Source of the DNA: Sphaerulina vaccinii
Lineage: Eukaryota; Ascomycota; Dothideomycetes; Mycosphaerellales; Mycosphaerellaceae
DNA length: 64,000 nt
NCBI GenBank assembly: GCA_022570795.1
Contig: JAKUDP010000014.1
Coordinates: forward strand, 1,364,001 to 1,428,000
Direction of reading: 5' to 3'
Shown: positions 44,957-55,169 of the stretch, piece after piece
Numbering within the stretch: position 1 is the stretch's first letter
Layout: each line of letters starts with the position of its first letter
Notes under the pieces: generated by a model
Databases searched by the model: none
Told to the model about the DNA's origin: nothing
What the model saw: the letters and a program-made list of their open reading frames with translations, nothing else
Translations under genes and position numbers: made by a program

Positions 44957-45103
44957 GAATACCCTTGCTGTTTGGGGCGATAATGTGGATGCAGACTGTA
45001 CGTATTGGACATGGACCGAAATGACCTTGATGACTGCACGAGACATATAATACAAAAGATCGACGCTTTGGCTCCGTTCTGCTTCCTTTGCTATTGACGT
45101 TTT

Positions 45104-46376
45104 CTACAGCCTGGCCGTGTCTTTCACATCTTCACTGCTATCGATAATTACCTTCAACACTAGCTTGCCATCTGCATCTTTGGTCTTGCCGGCCATCTCA
45201 AAAGCTTTGACAGCTTCCTCGAGTCCTGCAAAGCGATGCGTGATCAACTTCGAAAAGTCTGGACCCGCAGCAGATTTTGATGCTTGAAGCACGATGTCAA
45301 TGCTCTCTTTATACGTGTTGGCATATCGGAAGACACCGACGATGTCGACCTCGCGTAATGCAGCAGCGCCCAGTGGCAGTGTCTGGATTGGATGACCCAT
45401 GCCGACCAGCATGATTCGTCCACCAGGCTTGGTTGACTGTCACAAGTTAGAATCATGCAAGAAGACCCGGATGATGCTGAAGACTTACGTAGATTCCAGC
45501 TTGCACACACGAAGGGACTCCTGTGCACTCGAACACAACATCGACCTCGCCAATAGAATCAACCTTCCCTACCTCCGCAGCAGTTTCCTTCGCAATCTGG
45601 AGGCTCTCGTCGATGTCCTTCCCTCTCCGCATAGGAACAGTATAGCTGTGATGCGCGAATCCATTCTGCACAGCAAAGTCCAACCGGCCAGCATCGATAT
45701 CGGCAATGATGACCGTCTTCGCACCCTTCACTTTCGCAACAGCAGCACACAACAAACCCACAGCGCCGGCTCCGAATACCAAGACTGTAGCATTCTCAGG
45801 CATCAAACTTCTCCTATAAGCATGCAGCGCCACACCCAAAGGTTCTAGCAAAGCACCCACATCCAAGCTCATCTCCTCCGGCAGCTTATACACCCATTTC
45901 GCAGGATGATTGATCCTCTCTTGCAAAGTCCCCTGGAAATGCGGGAATGCTTTCCCACTACTTCGAAACCTCACATTGGGACAAATGTTATATCTCCCTT
46001 CTTGACAACGTTGGCACTTTTCGCAAGGCAGTCCGACTTCGAGAGCGACTTTGTCTCCTTCTTGGAAATCGGTGACTGAGGAGCCTACTGCTGTGATGAT
46101 TCCAGAGGATTCGTGGCCGAGAGATAGTGGTTCGCGGACGAGGATGTCGCCGTTGCGGAAGTGGGAGTAGTAGTGTAGATCGCTGCCGCAGAGACCCGTC
46201 GAGGCGATGCGAATTTGGACTTCATTTGGTTCGGGAGGGGAGACTGTTCGCGATTCCTGAGATCTTGAGTTAGAAGGTCTATCAAGAGATGTGTGGATTC
46301 TGGTCTGAGTACATACTACACGTAGGTCTTTGGCAGCATGAAGCACTGAGGCCTGTATCTCTATTGGAGCAGCCAT
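45104..46376 (-). CDS. Zinc-dependent polyol / L-idonate-type dehydrogenase
   Basis: The exons are 46317-46376, 45489-46256 and 45104-45436, in phase 0 at both joins, giving 386 aa of the medium-chain dehydrogenase family. Catalytic zinc ligands are in GLCGSD and GHESSG; the structural zinc lobe has four Cys in CEKCQRCQEGRYNIC. The Rossmann motif is FGAGAVG followed by an Asp-containing IADID, which predicts NAD. Relatives include sorbitol, xylitol and L-arabinitol dehydrogenases and bacterial L-idonate 5-dehydrogenase (IdnD). It faces an SDR gene across 468 bases, an arrangement resembling the IdnD/IdnO pairing. Polyol or L-idonate oxidation is expected; the choice is open. Confidence 0.92.
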
Positions 46377-46844
46377 GGTAGGAATTGTGCTATACAGAAT
46401 CGATTGCGAGAGGTCACGAAGGTTGAAGATCAAGATAGAGCAGCAGATTGTGGTCTGGCCTTGTCTGGCTTTTGTTCTAACATATTCTATAGGCGCGTTT
46501 CGTGTTCTGTAGGCATTGTTCGGGCCAGAAAATGAGGGACTGGTGGGGGCGTCGGCATATGCAGGTGAATTTATGCTCTACCGTCCACACCAATTCGTGG
46601 ATGCAGGGCTCCAGGTCCGTGGCGACAGCTGAACTCTATCACCTGAGGGGCATTGACTTGTGCTTCTACGTATGTCCGCTATGGTAGTCGTGGGCAAATC
46701 TTCTTCGCGTCGCGTGTTCACGGCAAAGGACAGCTGCATCGGCATTTGGCCTTGCAATAATTACTATCATACTCGAGCAGACTCCTGTTCAAATAACATC
46801 CTATTCCTAATTGAACACACTCACAACCACCGAATACCTTCAAA
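46377..46844. promoter_or_regulatory. Divergent promoter shared by zinc dehydrogenase and SDR genes
   Basis: Both genes start outward from this 468-base region. A carbon-repressor-type site (GTGGGG) is at 46543-46548. The arrangement suggests joint control of two consecutive oxidoreductases. Confidence 0.5.
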
Positions 46845-47685
46845 ATGACTACAGTAAATTCCATGTTCAGCCTGGAGGGCAAGACAGCGTTGGTGACAGG
46901 TGGAACTCGAGGCATTGGCCAGTCAATGGCGATTGCATTGGCCGAAGCTGGAGCAGATGTTCTGCTTGTGCAGGTGTGTAGCACTTCCACATCCACAGAA
47001 GGTGATGGTTACTGATCATTGTGTCTAGAGGGATGAATCCAACCAATCCACCAAAGAAGCTATCGAGAAACTGGGACGCAAAGCCCAGATCTACATTGCC
47101 GACCTTGCCTCCAACGACTCGATGAAAGCTCTTGTGCCGAAAGTGCTCGAGGATGGACACAAAGTAGACATCCTACTGAACTGCGGAGGTATACAACGTC
47201 GCCACCCTGCCCACCAATTTCCTGATGAAGACTGGGCCGAAGTCTTGCAAGTCAACCTCAACGCAGTGTTCACTCTGTGCAGAGACGTTGGAGCTCACAT
47301 GCTGTCCCGGGATGCAGACCAGTATGGAAGGAGGGGGAGCATCATCAATGTGGGAAGTCTTTTGACGTTCCAAGGAGGCATTAATGTGCCAGCATATGCA
47401 GCATCAAAAGGTGGTGTTGGGCAATTGACAAAAGCTCTCTCGAACCAATGGGCAGCTCAAGGCATCACAGTCAATGCCATTGCGCCAGGATATATCGCAA
47501 CTGAGATGAACACAGCTTTACTAGCTGATGAGAAGAGAGCGGCCTCGATTCTGGAACGGATACCAGCTGGAAGATGGGGCAACCCAGAGGACTTCAAGGG
47601 CAGTGTCGTATATTTGGCAAGTCGGGCAAGTGCCTATGTTAGTGGCGAGATCCTCACAGTCGATGGCGGTTGGATGGGCAGGTAG
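46845..47685 (+). CDS. Short-chain dehydrogenase, KduD / gluconate 5-dehydrogenase-like
   Basis: Exons 46845-46973 and 47029-47685 join in phase 0 and give 261 aa, the standard classical SDR length. The cofactor motif is TGGTRGIG. The usual NNAG appears as NCGG. The catalytic Ser is in INVGS and YxxxK in YAASK, and the C-terminus has the PGYIATEMN and VDGGWMGR landmarks. This pattern matches the KduD/IdnO branch, whose members interconvert 5-keto-D-gluconate and D-gluconate or 2-keto-3-deoxygluconate species. Its divergent partner is an IdnD-like dehydrogenase, which favours 5-keto-D-gluconate reduction. The specific substrate is inference. Confidence 0.92.
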
Positions 47686-48872
47686 ATTCATATAATGTGT
47701 TCAAGATCAAGAACAACAAGTCTCAGCCTTGCGGCATATGATCGGCAAACTCCTCTCGACCACGTGCTTTGAGGACCCTTCAAGTCCAAACCAGACCCCA
47801 TCTTTGCATCTCACCCAACCACGACATCATCACAATCAGAAGCCAGAGAGCGCACGTCAACGCCCCGGCATGAGTCAGTCAACGGACACTACAAGACCTA
47901 CTGCGGAATGACAGAATCGGAGATGCCGCCCGCTCCTGGGCAGCAATAGCTCCCATGCGGGTCTCTGGGGGATCTCCTGGGGATGTGAGACACCCCAGGG
48001 AAGCACTCTCACCTGCCCTGCGCGGTCAGAGACCTGCCCTCCTCTGTCATTGGCCTCCATATCCTCCGGCTGGACCAGATCTGCGATTACAGGGCGTCCT
48101 TCCTGTGGGTTGCGAAGAGCTCCATCTCGCAAGAGCAAGGGCAAGCCATCGTCCGGCGAGTGGCGGCTGCGGAAGAATACAACGCCTATTCTGACCTCGA
48201 ACGGAGGCAGATCTAGCTCTATCAGGCCGAAATAGCGGAGCCTGGAGAATGGTATCGCCGACAGCTTGATTTGGGAAGTGAATTCCGCAGCCAAGCTCAC
48301 TTCCACGGAAGCTCTTACGCATGCCAACATTACATCTACCCAATCACGATGCCTACTAGGCCTCCGAGCTCTATCAGCGGAACATCATAGGGCCTGATAG
48401 TGGAGCCCGCTAGGTGATTGATTTTTCCTGCTGCTTCCGGGCCATGCACTAAGTCGTCGGTTTCCCCGATCATGACCTATGGAGGCGCCCACATGGCCAC
48501 TTTTAGTGCAGGCTACCGCGGGAGCAGGACATGGCGCAGACTCAGCAGCAGGTGATGCTGCAAGACCTTCGTAAGAGTGGACACCTCGTGTAATTGCGTA
48601 CCCAGCCTGGACCAGGAAGCACTCAACAGTCTGTGGCATTCGTCCGACCGCCTTGCCTTTCTCCAAGACCACAGGGCAAGTACACCCTTGCATTTGGAGA
48701 AGACGGCCGTACCTCGTTGTATCATAAGTACGGCTGCCGTTCACGTTCTCTTAGTTCTCTTCGATCATACCATTACATCTCACCGCAACAATCTAGCTGT
48801 CAGATCATCCAACCACAGCCCCTGACTATATCTCGATCAGGCCACCGTTTGTCGTCTTCACATCTCTTTACT
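47686..48872. other. Long intergenic region upstream of inositol oxygenase, with a coding-like remnant
   Basis: Both flanking genes are on the plus strand. One plus-strand frame from ATG 47908 through TAG at 48388 reads like protein in its middle (RLDQICDYRASFLWVAKSS, later AEIAEPGEWYRRQLDLGSEF) but carries stops at 47947, 47986 and 48214. It may be a decayed gene or chance. The last 250 bases are the probable inositol oxygenase promoter and leader. Confidence 0.35.
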
Positions 48873-49868
48873 ATGGCACCGATCGCCATCGAGACTCCCA
48901 ATGTGGCGGAGAACTTCAACGACCACAAGGATGGTCTTGCTCTTGAGGCAACATCAGATGCCATCGACGAAGTGAATGTCCTCAAGGCTGCTATGCGTGT
49001 CAAGAATGGCACCGCAACACAAGAAGAAGTCGACATCTACGAGAAATCCCAATTCGATGCCGAGAAGGACAAGACCCAGTTCAGACAATACGAAGATGCA
49101 TGCGACCGTGTCAAGAACTTCTACCGTGAACAACACGAGAAGCAGACCGTTGCATACAATCTCAAAGCCCGCAACGATTTCAAGTCAAAGACACGTGCTG
49201 AGATGACCATCTGGCAAGCTATGGAGAAGCTCAACACACTCATCGATGAATCCGACCCAGACACATCGCTCAGCCAAATCGAACATCTTCTCCAGTCCGC
49301 AGAGGCCATCCGTCGAGACGGCAAGCCAAAGTGGTTCCAACTCACTGGTCTGATCCACGACCTCGGCAAGCTCCTCTTCTTCTACGATGCTCGAGGGCAA
49401 TGGGATGTCGTCGGTGACACATTCCCAGTTGGCTGCCGCTTCGACGAATCCATCATCTACCCAGGCACGTTCGAGAACAACCCCGACAGCAAGGACCCTA
49501 TCTACAGCACCGAGCACGGCATCTACCGTCCAGGCTGCGGTATGGACAATGTGATGCTCAGCTGGGGTCACGATGAGTACCTTTACCATATCTGCAAGGA
49601 GCAGAGCACACTTCCTGATGAGGCACTCGCCATGATCCGATACCACTCATTTTACCCATGGCACAGCGCTGGTGGATACAGGTGGATGATGGATGATGAG
49701 AAGGACGAGAAGATGTTGCAGGCTGTCAAGGCTTTCAACCCATATGATCTGTACAGCAAGAGTGATGGTATTCCAGACGAGAAGGAGCTCAAGACTTACT
49801 ACATGGAGCTCATCAACGAGTACTTCCCACCACGAGAGGGTGAGACGGAGAGAGTTATCAGGTGGTAG
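48873..49868 (+). CDS. Inositol oxygenase (myo-inositol to D-glucuronate)
   Basis: This di-iron enzyme opens the myo-inositol ring with O2 to give D-glucuronate in the cytosol. The gene has one exon encoding 331 aa; I chose ATG 48873 because the conserved MIOX length starts near it, though the frame stays open upstream. All ligands expected from the animal enzyme are present: His138 (IEHLLQSAEAIR), His162 and Asp163 (GLIHDLGK), His233 (SWGHDEY), His258 (IRYHSFYPWH) and Asp292 (FNPYDLYSK). The substrate-region motif STEHGIYRPGCGMDN is intact. It anchors the interpretation of the neighbouring dehydrogenases as an inositol/uronate route. Confidence 0.96.
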   Translation: MAPIAIETPNVAENFNDHKDGLALEATSDAIDEVNVLKAAMRVKNGTATQEEVDIYEKSQFDAEKDKTQFRQYEDACDRVKNFYREQHEKQTVAYNLKARNDFKSKTRAEMTIWQAMEKLNTLIDESDPDTSLSQIEHLLQSAEAIRRDGKPKWFQLTGLIHDLGKLLFFYDARGQWDVVGDTFPVGCRFDESIIYPGTFENNPDSKDPIYSTEHGIYRPGCGMDNVMLSWGHDEYLYHICKEQSTLPDEALAMIRYHSFYPWHSAGGYRWMMDDEKDEKMLQAVKAFNPYDLYSKSDGIPDEKELKTYYMELINEYFPPREGETERVIRW

Positions 49869-50779
49869 TTGGATTGCATCGCAATCGGCGTTCTTCTGTT
49901 TTCTGTTCTCCTGCCAGCGAGGCGGTCGAGATAGACCTGAGCTTACCAGCTTCGAATAATGACTTAACGACCTTTTATACTACTTCATATTCTGTCTCAG
50001 TTCACATTGCTTTCTGTCATTGTCTTACTGTCTTCCCACTTCCGCACGTAACGACACGCACGGGTCTGACTACAAGGACAAGTGACTATCTGCTCGTTTG
50101 CCTCCCGCCACACATGACCTGATCAGCTCCATTCTGCGCAAACACACAACAACCTTTGCCACCACGATCTGCATTTCGTCTACCAACACAACTCTTCCCT
50201 CGACATCGACATCGACATGGCGATTTCGATACTTCAGATCACAGCTCAAGAACAACGACAACGACATCCGCACGTCGCACTCTCATCAGACTACATCGGC
50301 AAGTTGCTCAACAGATGAGTCCGCTGCGTCATCACCGCCAGAAGCACAATCGAGCTCACTTTCGCATTCGTCAACACCAACCTTCAGCACCAATTCAAGC
50401 AGCCTAGATCTCTCGAGTACCACGGCATCAGCACACTGGACCAGCTGCCACAGGAACACAAGATCTTCGCCATCGTCGCCAGCAAGATATTTCAAAAGCA
50501 TCATCGTCAGCAAGGAAAGGCAGGGTACAACAACATACAAGCAAGTCAGTTGAAATAGAACGAGAAGGACACAAAAGAAGGTGAGTTTTAAGTATATTCT
50601 TCTACGCGTTCTCGTTTCGCGTATGCACTATCTTGTCATGCTACGCTACGTGTACGCTAACCATGTCCATTCCGTAAAGCAATTGCTGCTTGATGTTTGC
50701 TAATTATGCTGATGGCTGGCGTTCCGTTCGTCCTTACTCATACAATCATGAATTCGCGGATGAGAGGACCTGGGCACAG
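49869..50779. other. Intergenic region with a coding-like segment
   Basis: This is the 3' flank of inositol oxygenase. A plus-strand frame from ATG 50217 to TAG 50558 has a single in-frame TGA (50316-50318). The part after it, about 79 codons, looks amphipathic and protein-like (LEYHGISTLDQLPQEHKIFA). No splice solution was found. It may be a decayed gene, a missing upstream exon, or chance. Confidence 0.3.
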
Positions 50780-51067
50780 TTACACTGGACGTGGATGACC
50801 CCTCTCCCAGAACGTTTGCAATGCCTTGCAGAGATAATTGACTGATGATTCCACAGTCCATGGTCCGAGAACTCCCTGACAGTCCCTCGGCGTGCATGGC
50901 TTCCAGTTGAGAACACTGTGTGCGCGGCAGGGACATTCGCCTGCCAGTTCTTGGCAGTCGTCAGGATGAGGTTGCCAGTTCACGCCACGCTTGATCTCAG
51001 CGAAGACCGTACTGAGATAGGTGCCCGAGAAAGCTGATGGATCTGGCAAATCCATGCCTCTGATCAT
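50780..51067 (-). CDS. Possible small Cys-rich protein
   Basis: A 95-codon frame from ATG 51065-51067 contains six Cys in a compact stretch (DDCQELAGECPC, then PCTPRDCQG) and ends after a helical segment (VNYLCKALQTFWERG). There is no signal peptide and no family I recognise. It lies about 60 bases downstream of the BET gene on the same strand, so it may be part of that gene's 3' untranslated region instead. Confidence 0.3.
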   Translation of the reverse strand: MIRGMDLPDPSAFSGTYLSTVFAEIKRGVNWQPHPDDCQELAGECPCRAHSVLNWKPCTPRDCQGVLGPWTVESSVNYLCKALQTFWERGHPRPV

Positions 51068-51124
51068 GATACACGCCCGCACGAGTGTGGCAGCTGTCGT
51101 CCGATGATCCGTTTCGTGAGCTTC

Positions 51125-53959
51125 CTATTCTTCTTCGGACTCCTCGCTCTCATCCCCAGAAGTCTCTGCATCAGGCTGACCAGCTGGGTAACCACTGTTC
51201 GGATTGCCGCCGCCACTACCTTTGCCGTTGAACTGAGCGAGCCGCTTTTCGAGGTTGTCGATGGCGGCCTGCTGCTCGTCCTTACCCATTGGCTTATGCT
51301 TCAAGCGCTTCTTGTTTGCTCCGCCACTCTTAGCACCACGACGTTCACCTGGCTCGAAGTCATCGTCGTCTGCGCCAGCACCATCGTCCGGAGTCACAGC
51401 ACGAGCCTTTCTGCGTGGGTTGCCAAAGATGCCACGAACGAACTCTAGAAGCATGGCCTGGACGTGGTTCGGGAGATCGTCAATTTCCAGCTCCATTTCC
51501 TCCTGCTCGGCATACTTTGGCACATTGGCGGTGATGATGTTGGTAAGCTGCTCGACTTGAGGACCATCCATCTTGCCGACAGCCTCGGAGATCTCTTGCT
51601 TCTCCTCGTAGGTGACGTCTCTGCTACCCTTCTTGGTCTTCGACTTGGCCGCCGGTCCTGCTTTGGACTTCGGGGCAGGTGCAGGAGCGGCCTTCTTGCT
51701 ATGACTCTTGGTTGTCTTCGGCTTCTTCTGCTTGGGCGCCTGACCGAGGCCAGCGAGAGCATTCTGCATGTCAGCGAGCTGTTTCTGAAGCGCAAGAATG
51801 GTCGACGCAGCATCCTGCGGCTGTTCTTCCTCCTCGTCTTCCTCCTCTTCGGCACTATCCTCGTCCTCAGAAGCCGAGACGGCACGTGCTTGACGCTGCT
51901 TCTTTTCCCACCTGTCTTTCTCGCGCCACAAAGACTCAAATTCGCGCTGAAGCTGAATACCCATGTCGCGAACAGGATTTCCATTTGGGTTGAACGCCAG
52001 ACAGTTGCCAATCATGAGGTCAAAGTCCTTCTTGACTTCCGCAGCCCGACTGTACTGGCCATTCTTGAGCTTCTGTGCCATTGTGCCCAGATCCATGGGG
52101 TGCTTGACGATCTGACGGTAGTGTGGAATGTTCAATGCCACGGGATCCACTGGAAGCGAGAAGACCGTGGCCAGGTTTGCATATTTCGGCCCACGAATCT
52201 TGTTTAGTACATCCTCGGCGAAACGCAGCTCCAATTGATGCTCCTTGCGCTTCGGTTTGGCGTAAGCAAGTTCTCGAGGAGGCGGCGCCTTGATGACACG
52301 CGCTGGGCGATTCGTGGTCGATTCTCGACGAATCTGTGGTGTGCCATCAGGCTGGAGAGCGAAGGTGTCTGATGATGCGGTCGCGGCGGTGGGTGCAGGA
52401 TGTGCAGACCGCGACTCGCGCCTAGCAGGAGCTGCTGGTCTGGGCGAAGCCTTCTTAGGCTGGGGTTTGGCTGGCGCTGGCTGGTTGGCGCTTGGGACAG
52501 TTTCCAACATTTTCTTAAAATATGCTTCCATCGCCATACCGGCCTGTGTCACAGCATGAGCTGACCCATTGAACGTGCGTGTGTTGTGGATGATCAGATT
52601 GAAATCATCCGCGAAATCCTGCACACAACCATACTGTCCAGATTTCAGCTTCTGCTCCATTGTACCAAGATCCATTGGTTGCTTGATGATTTCTGTGTAT
52701 GTAGGAATATTGAGCGCTACCGGATCGACAGGTGCCAGGAAAGGCAAAGAGTTCTTGGTCTTCTTGAGGTTCTTCATCTTCTCCTGCAGGAAACGTGTTT
52801 GCGCCAAGGTCATGGGCTGTGTGCTATATTTCTGCGTCGATGCAGATGCCAGTGATCGAGGTGCAGCAGGAGGATCAGCAGCAGCCTTGACCTCCGTCTC
52901 GGCCGGCTGGCTGACGGCGTCTGTGGCTTGTGGTTTCACGTCTGCAGCAGGTTCAGTAGCCTTTGCAGGCACAGCTGTAGAGTCCGCCGGAGTAGCTTCC
53001 GTAGGCTGCACGTCCATAGCATCCGTCTTGATCTCGCCGCTTTCAGCCTGGGCAGGAGTTGAGACTGGCTCATTTGCTGCACCATTGACCATTGCACCAG
53101 CACTCGTATCCATTGGGGTATTAACCCTAGTGCGCTTCGCAGCACGTTCCTCATCTTGTCCGTCGTCATCGTCTTCTCGCGGCCGTACCAGGCTTGATTC
53201 AGATGTCGCAGACACTGGAGCGGTGGCCTCATCAAGCTTCGATTGCGCTGCAACTTCGTTGGTCGGCTCCACAACCGAGTCTGTCGCAGATTGCGATGAA
53301 GTCTGTAGAGCTTCTGCAGGTTCTGCAGGCTGCACAGGATCCAGAGCCGGGTCCACAACTGACTCTTGTACAACTGCAGGCTCAGCTGTTGGTGGCGGCA
53401 CGGCAACATCCTCGACGGAAGTCATCACAGTATCGACGATAGGATCTGAGGGGACTTGTGGCTCATCGTCTGGTGGAGGGGTAGGATGTGAAGTAGGCGC
53501 GTCTTTCGGCATAAAATCTGCTACTGACATGATGCCTGACGCGACATGCTCAATAGGTTTGGCATCGGTTGGAATCGTCTCGGAAGCCATCGTGTCGGTT
53601 GGCGCATCGGTATTCGATATCGTATTCGAGTCGAGTTTTGAGATTGCAGCATTTCCTTCAAATGCATCGGCATTGCTCGTATCGGTCATGGTGTGGTCGC
53701 CATCACTGTAAGATGTCAGAGGTATAAGCGACGAGTTGTGAGACAGTGAAACTGCTAAGCTAATGCCACCATCACTACTTCCTTCACTCCGACGTTGAAC
53801 TTCACTTCCTGCTCCATCGCCATAGTCTATACCGCTGCCACGCCGACGTACTGAAGGTGAAGGAGAATGAGCGATGACATACCCGTTAGTGAGCGACGGC
53901 GCATCATTGTGCGCGAGCGTGTTGTTCACCGGCTCAGGGTGCGCGACCTCTGAGGCCAT
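51125..53959 (-). CDS. BET-family double-bromodomain protein (Bdf1-like)
   Basis: This is a chromatin reader that binds acetylated histone tails and recruits transcription machinery. The gene has one exon encoding 944 aa. The N-terminal third is disordered and acidic. Bromodomain 1 (about 380-485) has the NIPTYTEIIKQPMDLGTM and TFNG landmarks; bromodomain 2 (about 575-680) has NIPHYRQIVKHPMDLGTM and AFNPNGN, each with the acetyl-lysine-binding Asn. An acidic Ser patch (SEDEDSAEEEEDEEEE) and a Lys-rich segment precede the ET/NET domain (about 780-845), and a Ser/Glu tail ends the protein. This is the complete canonical order of fungal Bdf1. Confidence 0.96.
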   Translation of the reverse strand: MASEVAHPEPVNNTLAHNDAPSLTNGYVIAHSPSPSVRRRGSGIDYGDGAGSEVQRRSEGSSDGGISLAVSLSHNSSLIPLTSYSDGDHTMTDTSNADAFEGNAAISKLDSNTISNTDAPTDTMASETIPTDAKPIEHVASGIMSVADFMPKDAPTSHPTPPPDDEPQVPSDPIVDTVMTSVEDVAVPPPTAEPAVVQESVVDPALDPVQPAEPAEALQTSSQSATDSVVEPTNEVAAQSKLDEATAPVSATSESSLVRPREDDDDGQDEERAAKRTRVNTPMDTSAGAMVNGAANEPVSTPAQAESGEIKTDAMDVQPTEATPADSTAVPAKATEPAADVKPQATDAVSQPAETEVKAAADPPAAPRSLASASTQKYSTQPMTLAQTRFLQEKMKNLKKTKNSLPFLAPVDPVALNIPTYTEIIKQPMDLGTMEQKLKSGQYGCVQDFADDFNLIIHNTRTFNGSAHAVTQAGMAMEAYFKKMLETVPSANQPAPAKPQPKKASPRPAAPARRESRSAHPAPTAATASSDTFALQPDGTPQIRRESTTNRPARVIKAPPPRELAYAKPKRKEHQLELRFAEDVLNKIRGPKYANLATVFSLPVDPVALNIPHYRQIVKHPMDLGTMAQKLKNGQYSRAAEVKKDFDLMIGNCLAFNPNGNPVRDMGIQLQREFESLWREKDRWEKKQRQARAVSASEDEDSAEEEEDEEEEQPQDAASTILALQKQLADMQNALAGLGQAPKQKKPKTTKSHSKKAAPAPAPKSKAGPAAKSKTKKGSRDVTYEEKQEISEAVGKMDGPQVEQLTNIITANVPKYAEQEEMELEIDDLPNHVQAMLLEFVRGIFGNPRRKARAVTPDDGAGADDDDFEPGERRGAKSGGANKKRLKHKPMGKDEQQAAIDNLEKRLAQFNGKGSGGGNPNSGYPAGQPDAETSGDESEESEEE

Positions 53960-55169
53960 GGTGAAGAGTGGTGATCGAAGTGCCAGGCGATCCCCACGTG
54001 ATACCGCGAAGCGAGAAGCGATGCGATAAAAGTGCTCGATACGCGACTAATATGTTTAAATCGTGTCGCGTGGAGTCGAGGATGGCGCAAATATATAGTG
54101 ACACGTCCAGAGTACGCGCACGTGATGGCCAGCCGAAAACAGGTGGTCGGAGTGGGGCTGGTTGGTTGGGTGTTGATGGCGGTCGATGTTTCTCTTTGAA
54201 GATTGAGGCTCTGTGACGCCAGCGGAACTTGGACGAAAGTCGAATCAACAACTGCAAGAAATAGAGGGAGATTCGAGAAGCCGCTAGTGGCCCGGCCCGT
54301 TATCCAATCAATGACTCTTCTTGATTCTTGAGGAAGCCGCTGCCTGCCGTGGCCACAATGAGAGAAGTCGCCACGAGGCCTGTATTGCGTGCGCCGGCCT
54401 TTGTGTGAAGTGGCGATTGTCGTGGCAGGCGACTAACTCCAGCTCTGTTGCAGCGACAATAGCTGAAGTGAATTAGAGGCCACAGCGCTGATTATGCAAT
54501 GTGTTATGCAGAATTGACTAGCGCGGGATGCAGAGATGCCTGAGAGCTTGGCTGGAACTTGCTAGGCTGAGGCTGGTCCTGGTCCTGATTTGGTTTCGTG
54601 TGGCCCGGAGGATGATGGCTGGTTTGCCGTTCGTACGACCACGGTCAGCAAGTCAGCAAGAAAGGCAGAAATGATCTGATCAGGCCGCAACGAAAGGGAG
54701 GAAACGGAGGATGATTATCAGCAGCGCACGGCGTCCTTTTGGCCTCGTTCCAAGCAAGGTCCGGCCTCTCCACGGCATGTGTCGTGATTGGCGCAAGGCC
54801 CCGTGATGGCAAGGCTACGGGCCTCAAATTTCGCAGCCAGCTCCCAGCCATCGTCCATCACCATCATGATCAGCGGGGCGTGAAGAGGACACAAAGATAA
54901 CACGAATTGTGGGCGCATTGTATTGATCGGTGTCGCGCAGCTCGAAGAACTTCACTGTCCGCAGCAGACTTGGTCGTTGGTAGGTAATAGAGACAGTCTT
55001 TGAGCAGAGGTAAATAGAGGATAGCATGCATTTCTCTCAATTAAGACTCGTGCCAAGATTCTCTGCTCGGGAAGTTTTTCAGCGAAGCTTCCCTCGTTCA
55101 CGGTTTTGTGCAGCTCAACTTCAACGTTGACATCCATCTCTCGCACATATAGTCAGACATGATAGCACT
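53960..55169. promoter_or_regulatory. Divergent intergenic region of 1.2 kb
   Basis: The upstream regions of the BET gene (minus) and the Dip2/Utp12-domain gene (plus) lie here. I searched the plus strand for a missing WD40 exon of the latter and saw only short ORFs. No RNA gene or repeat was found. Confidence 0.45.

Noticed and set aside
52569..53711. Long plus-strand ORF of 380 codons
   Set aside because: It is the complement of the BET gene; Ser/Ala/Gly-rich composition is a shadow of that gene's codon bias.
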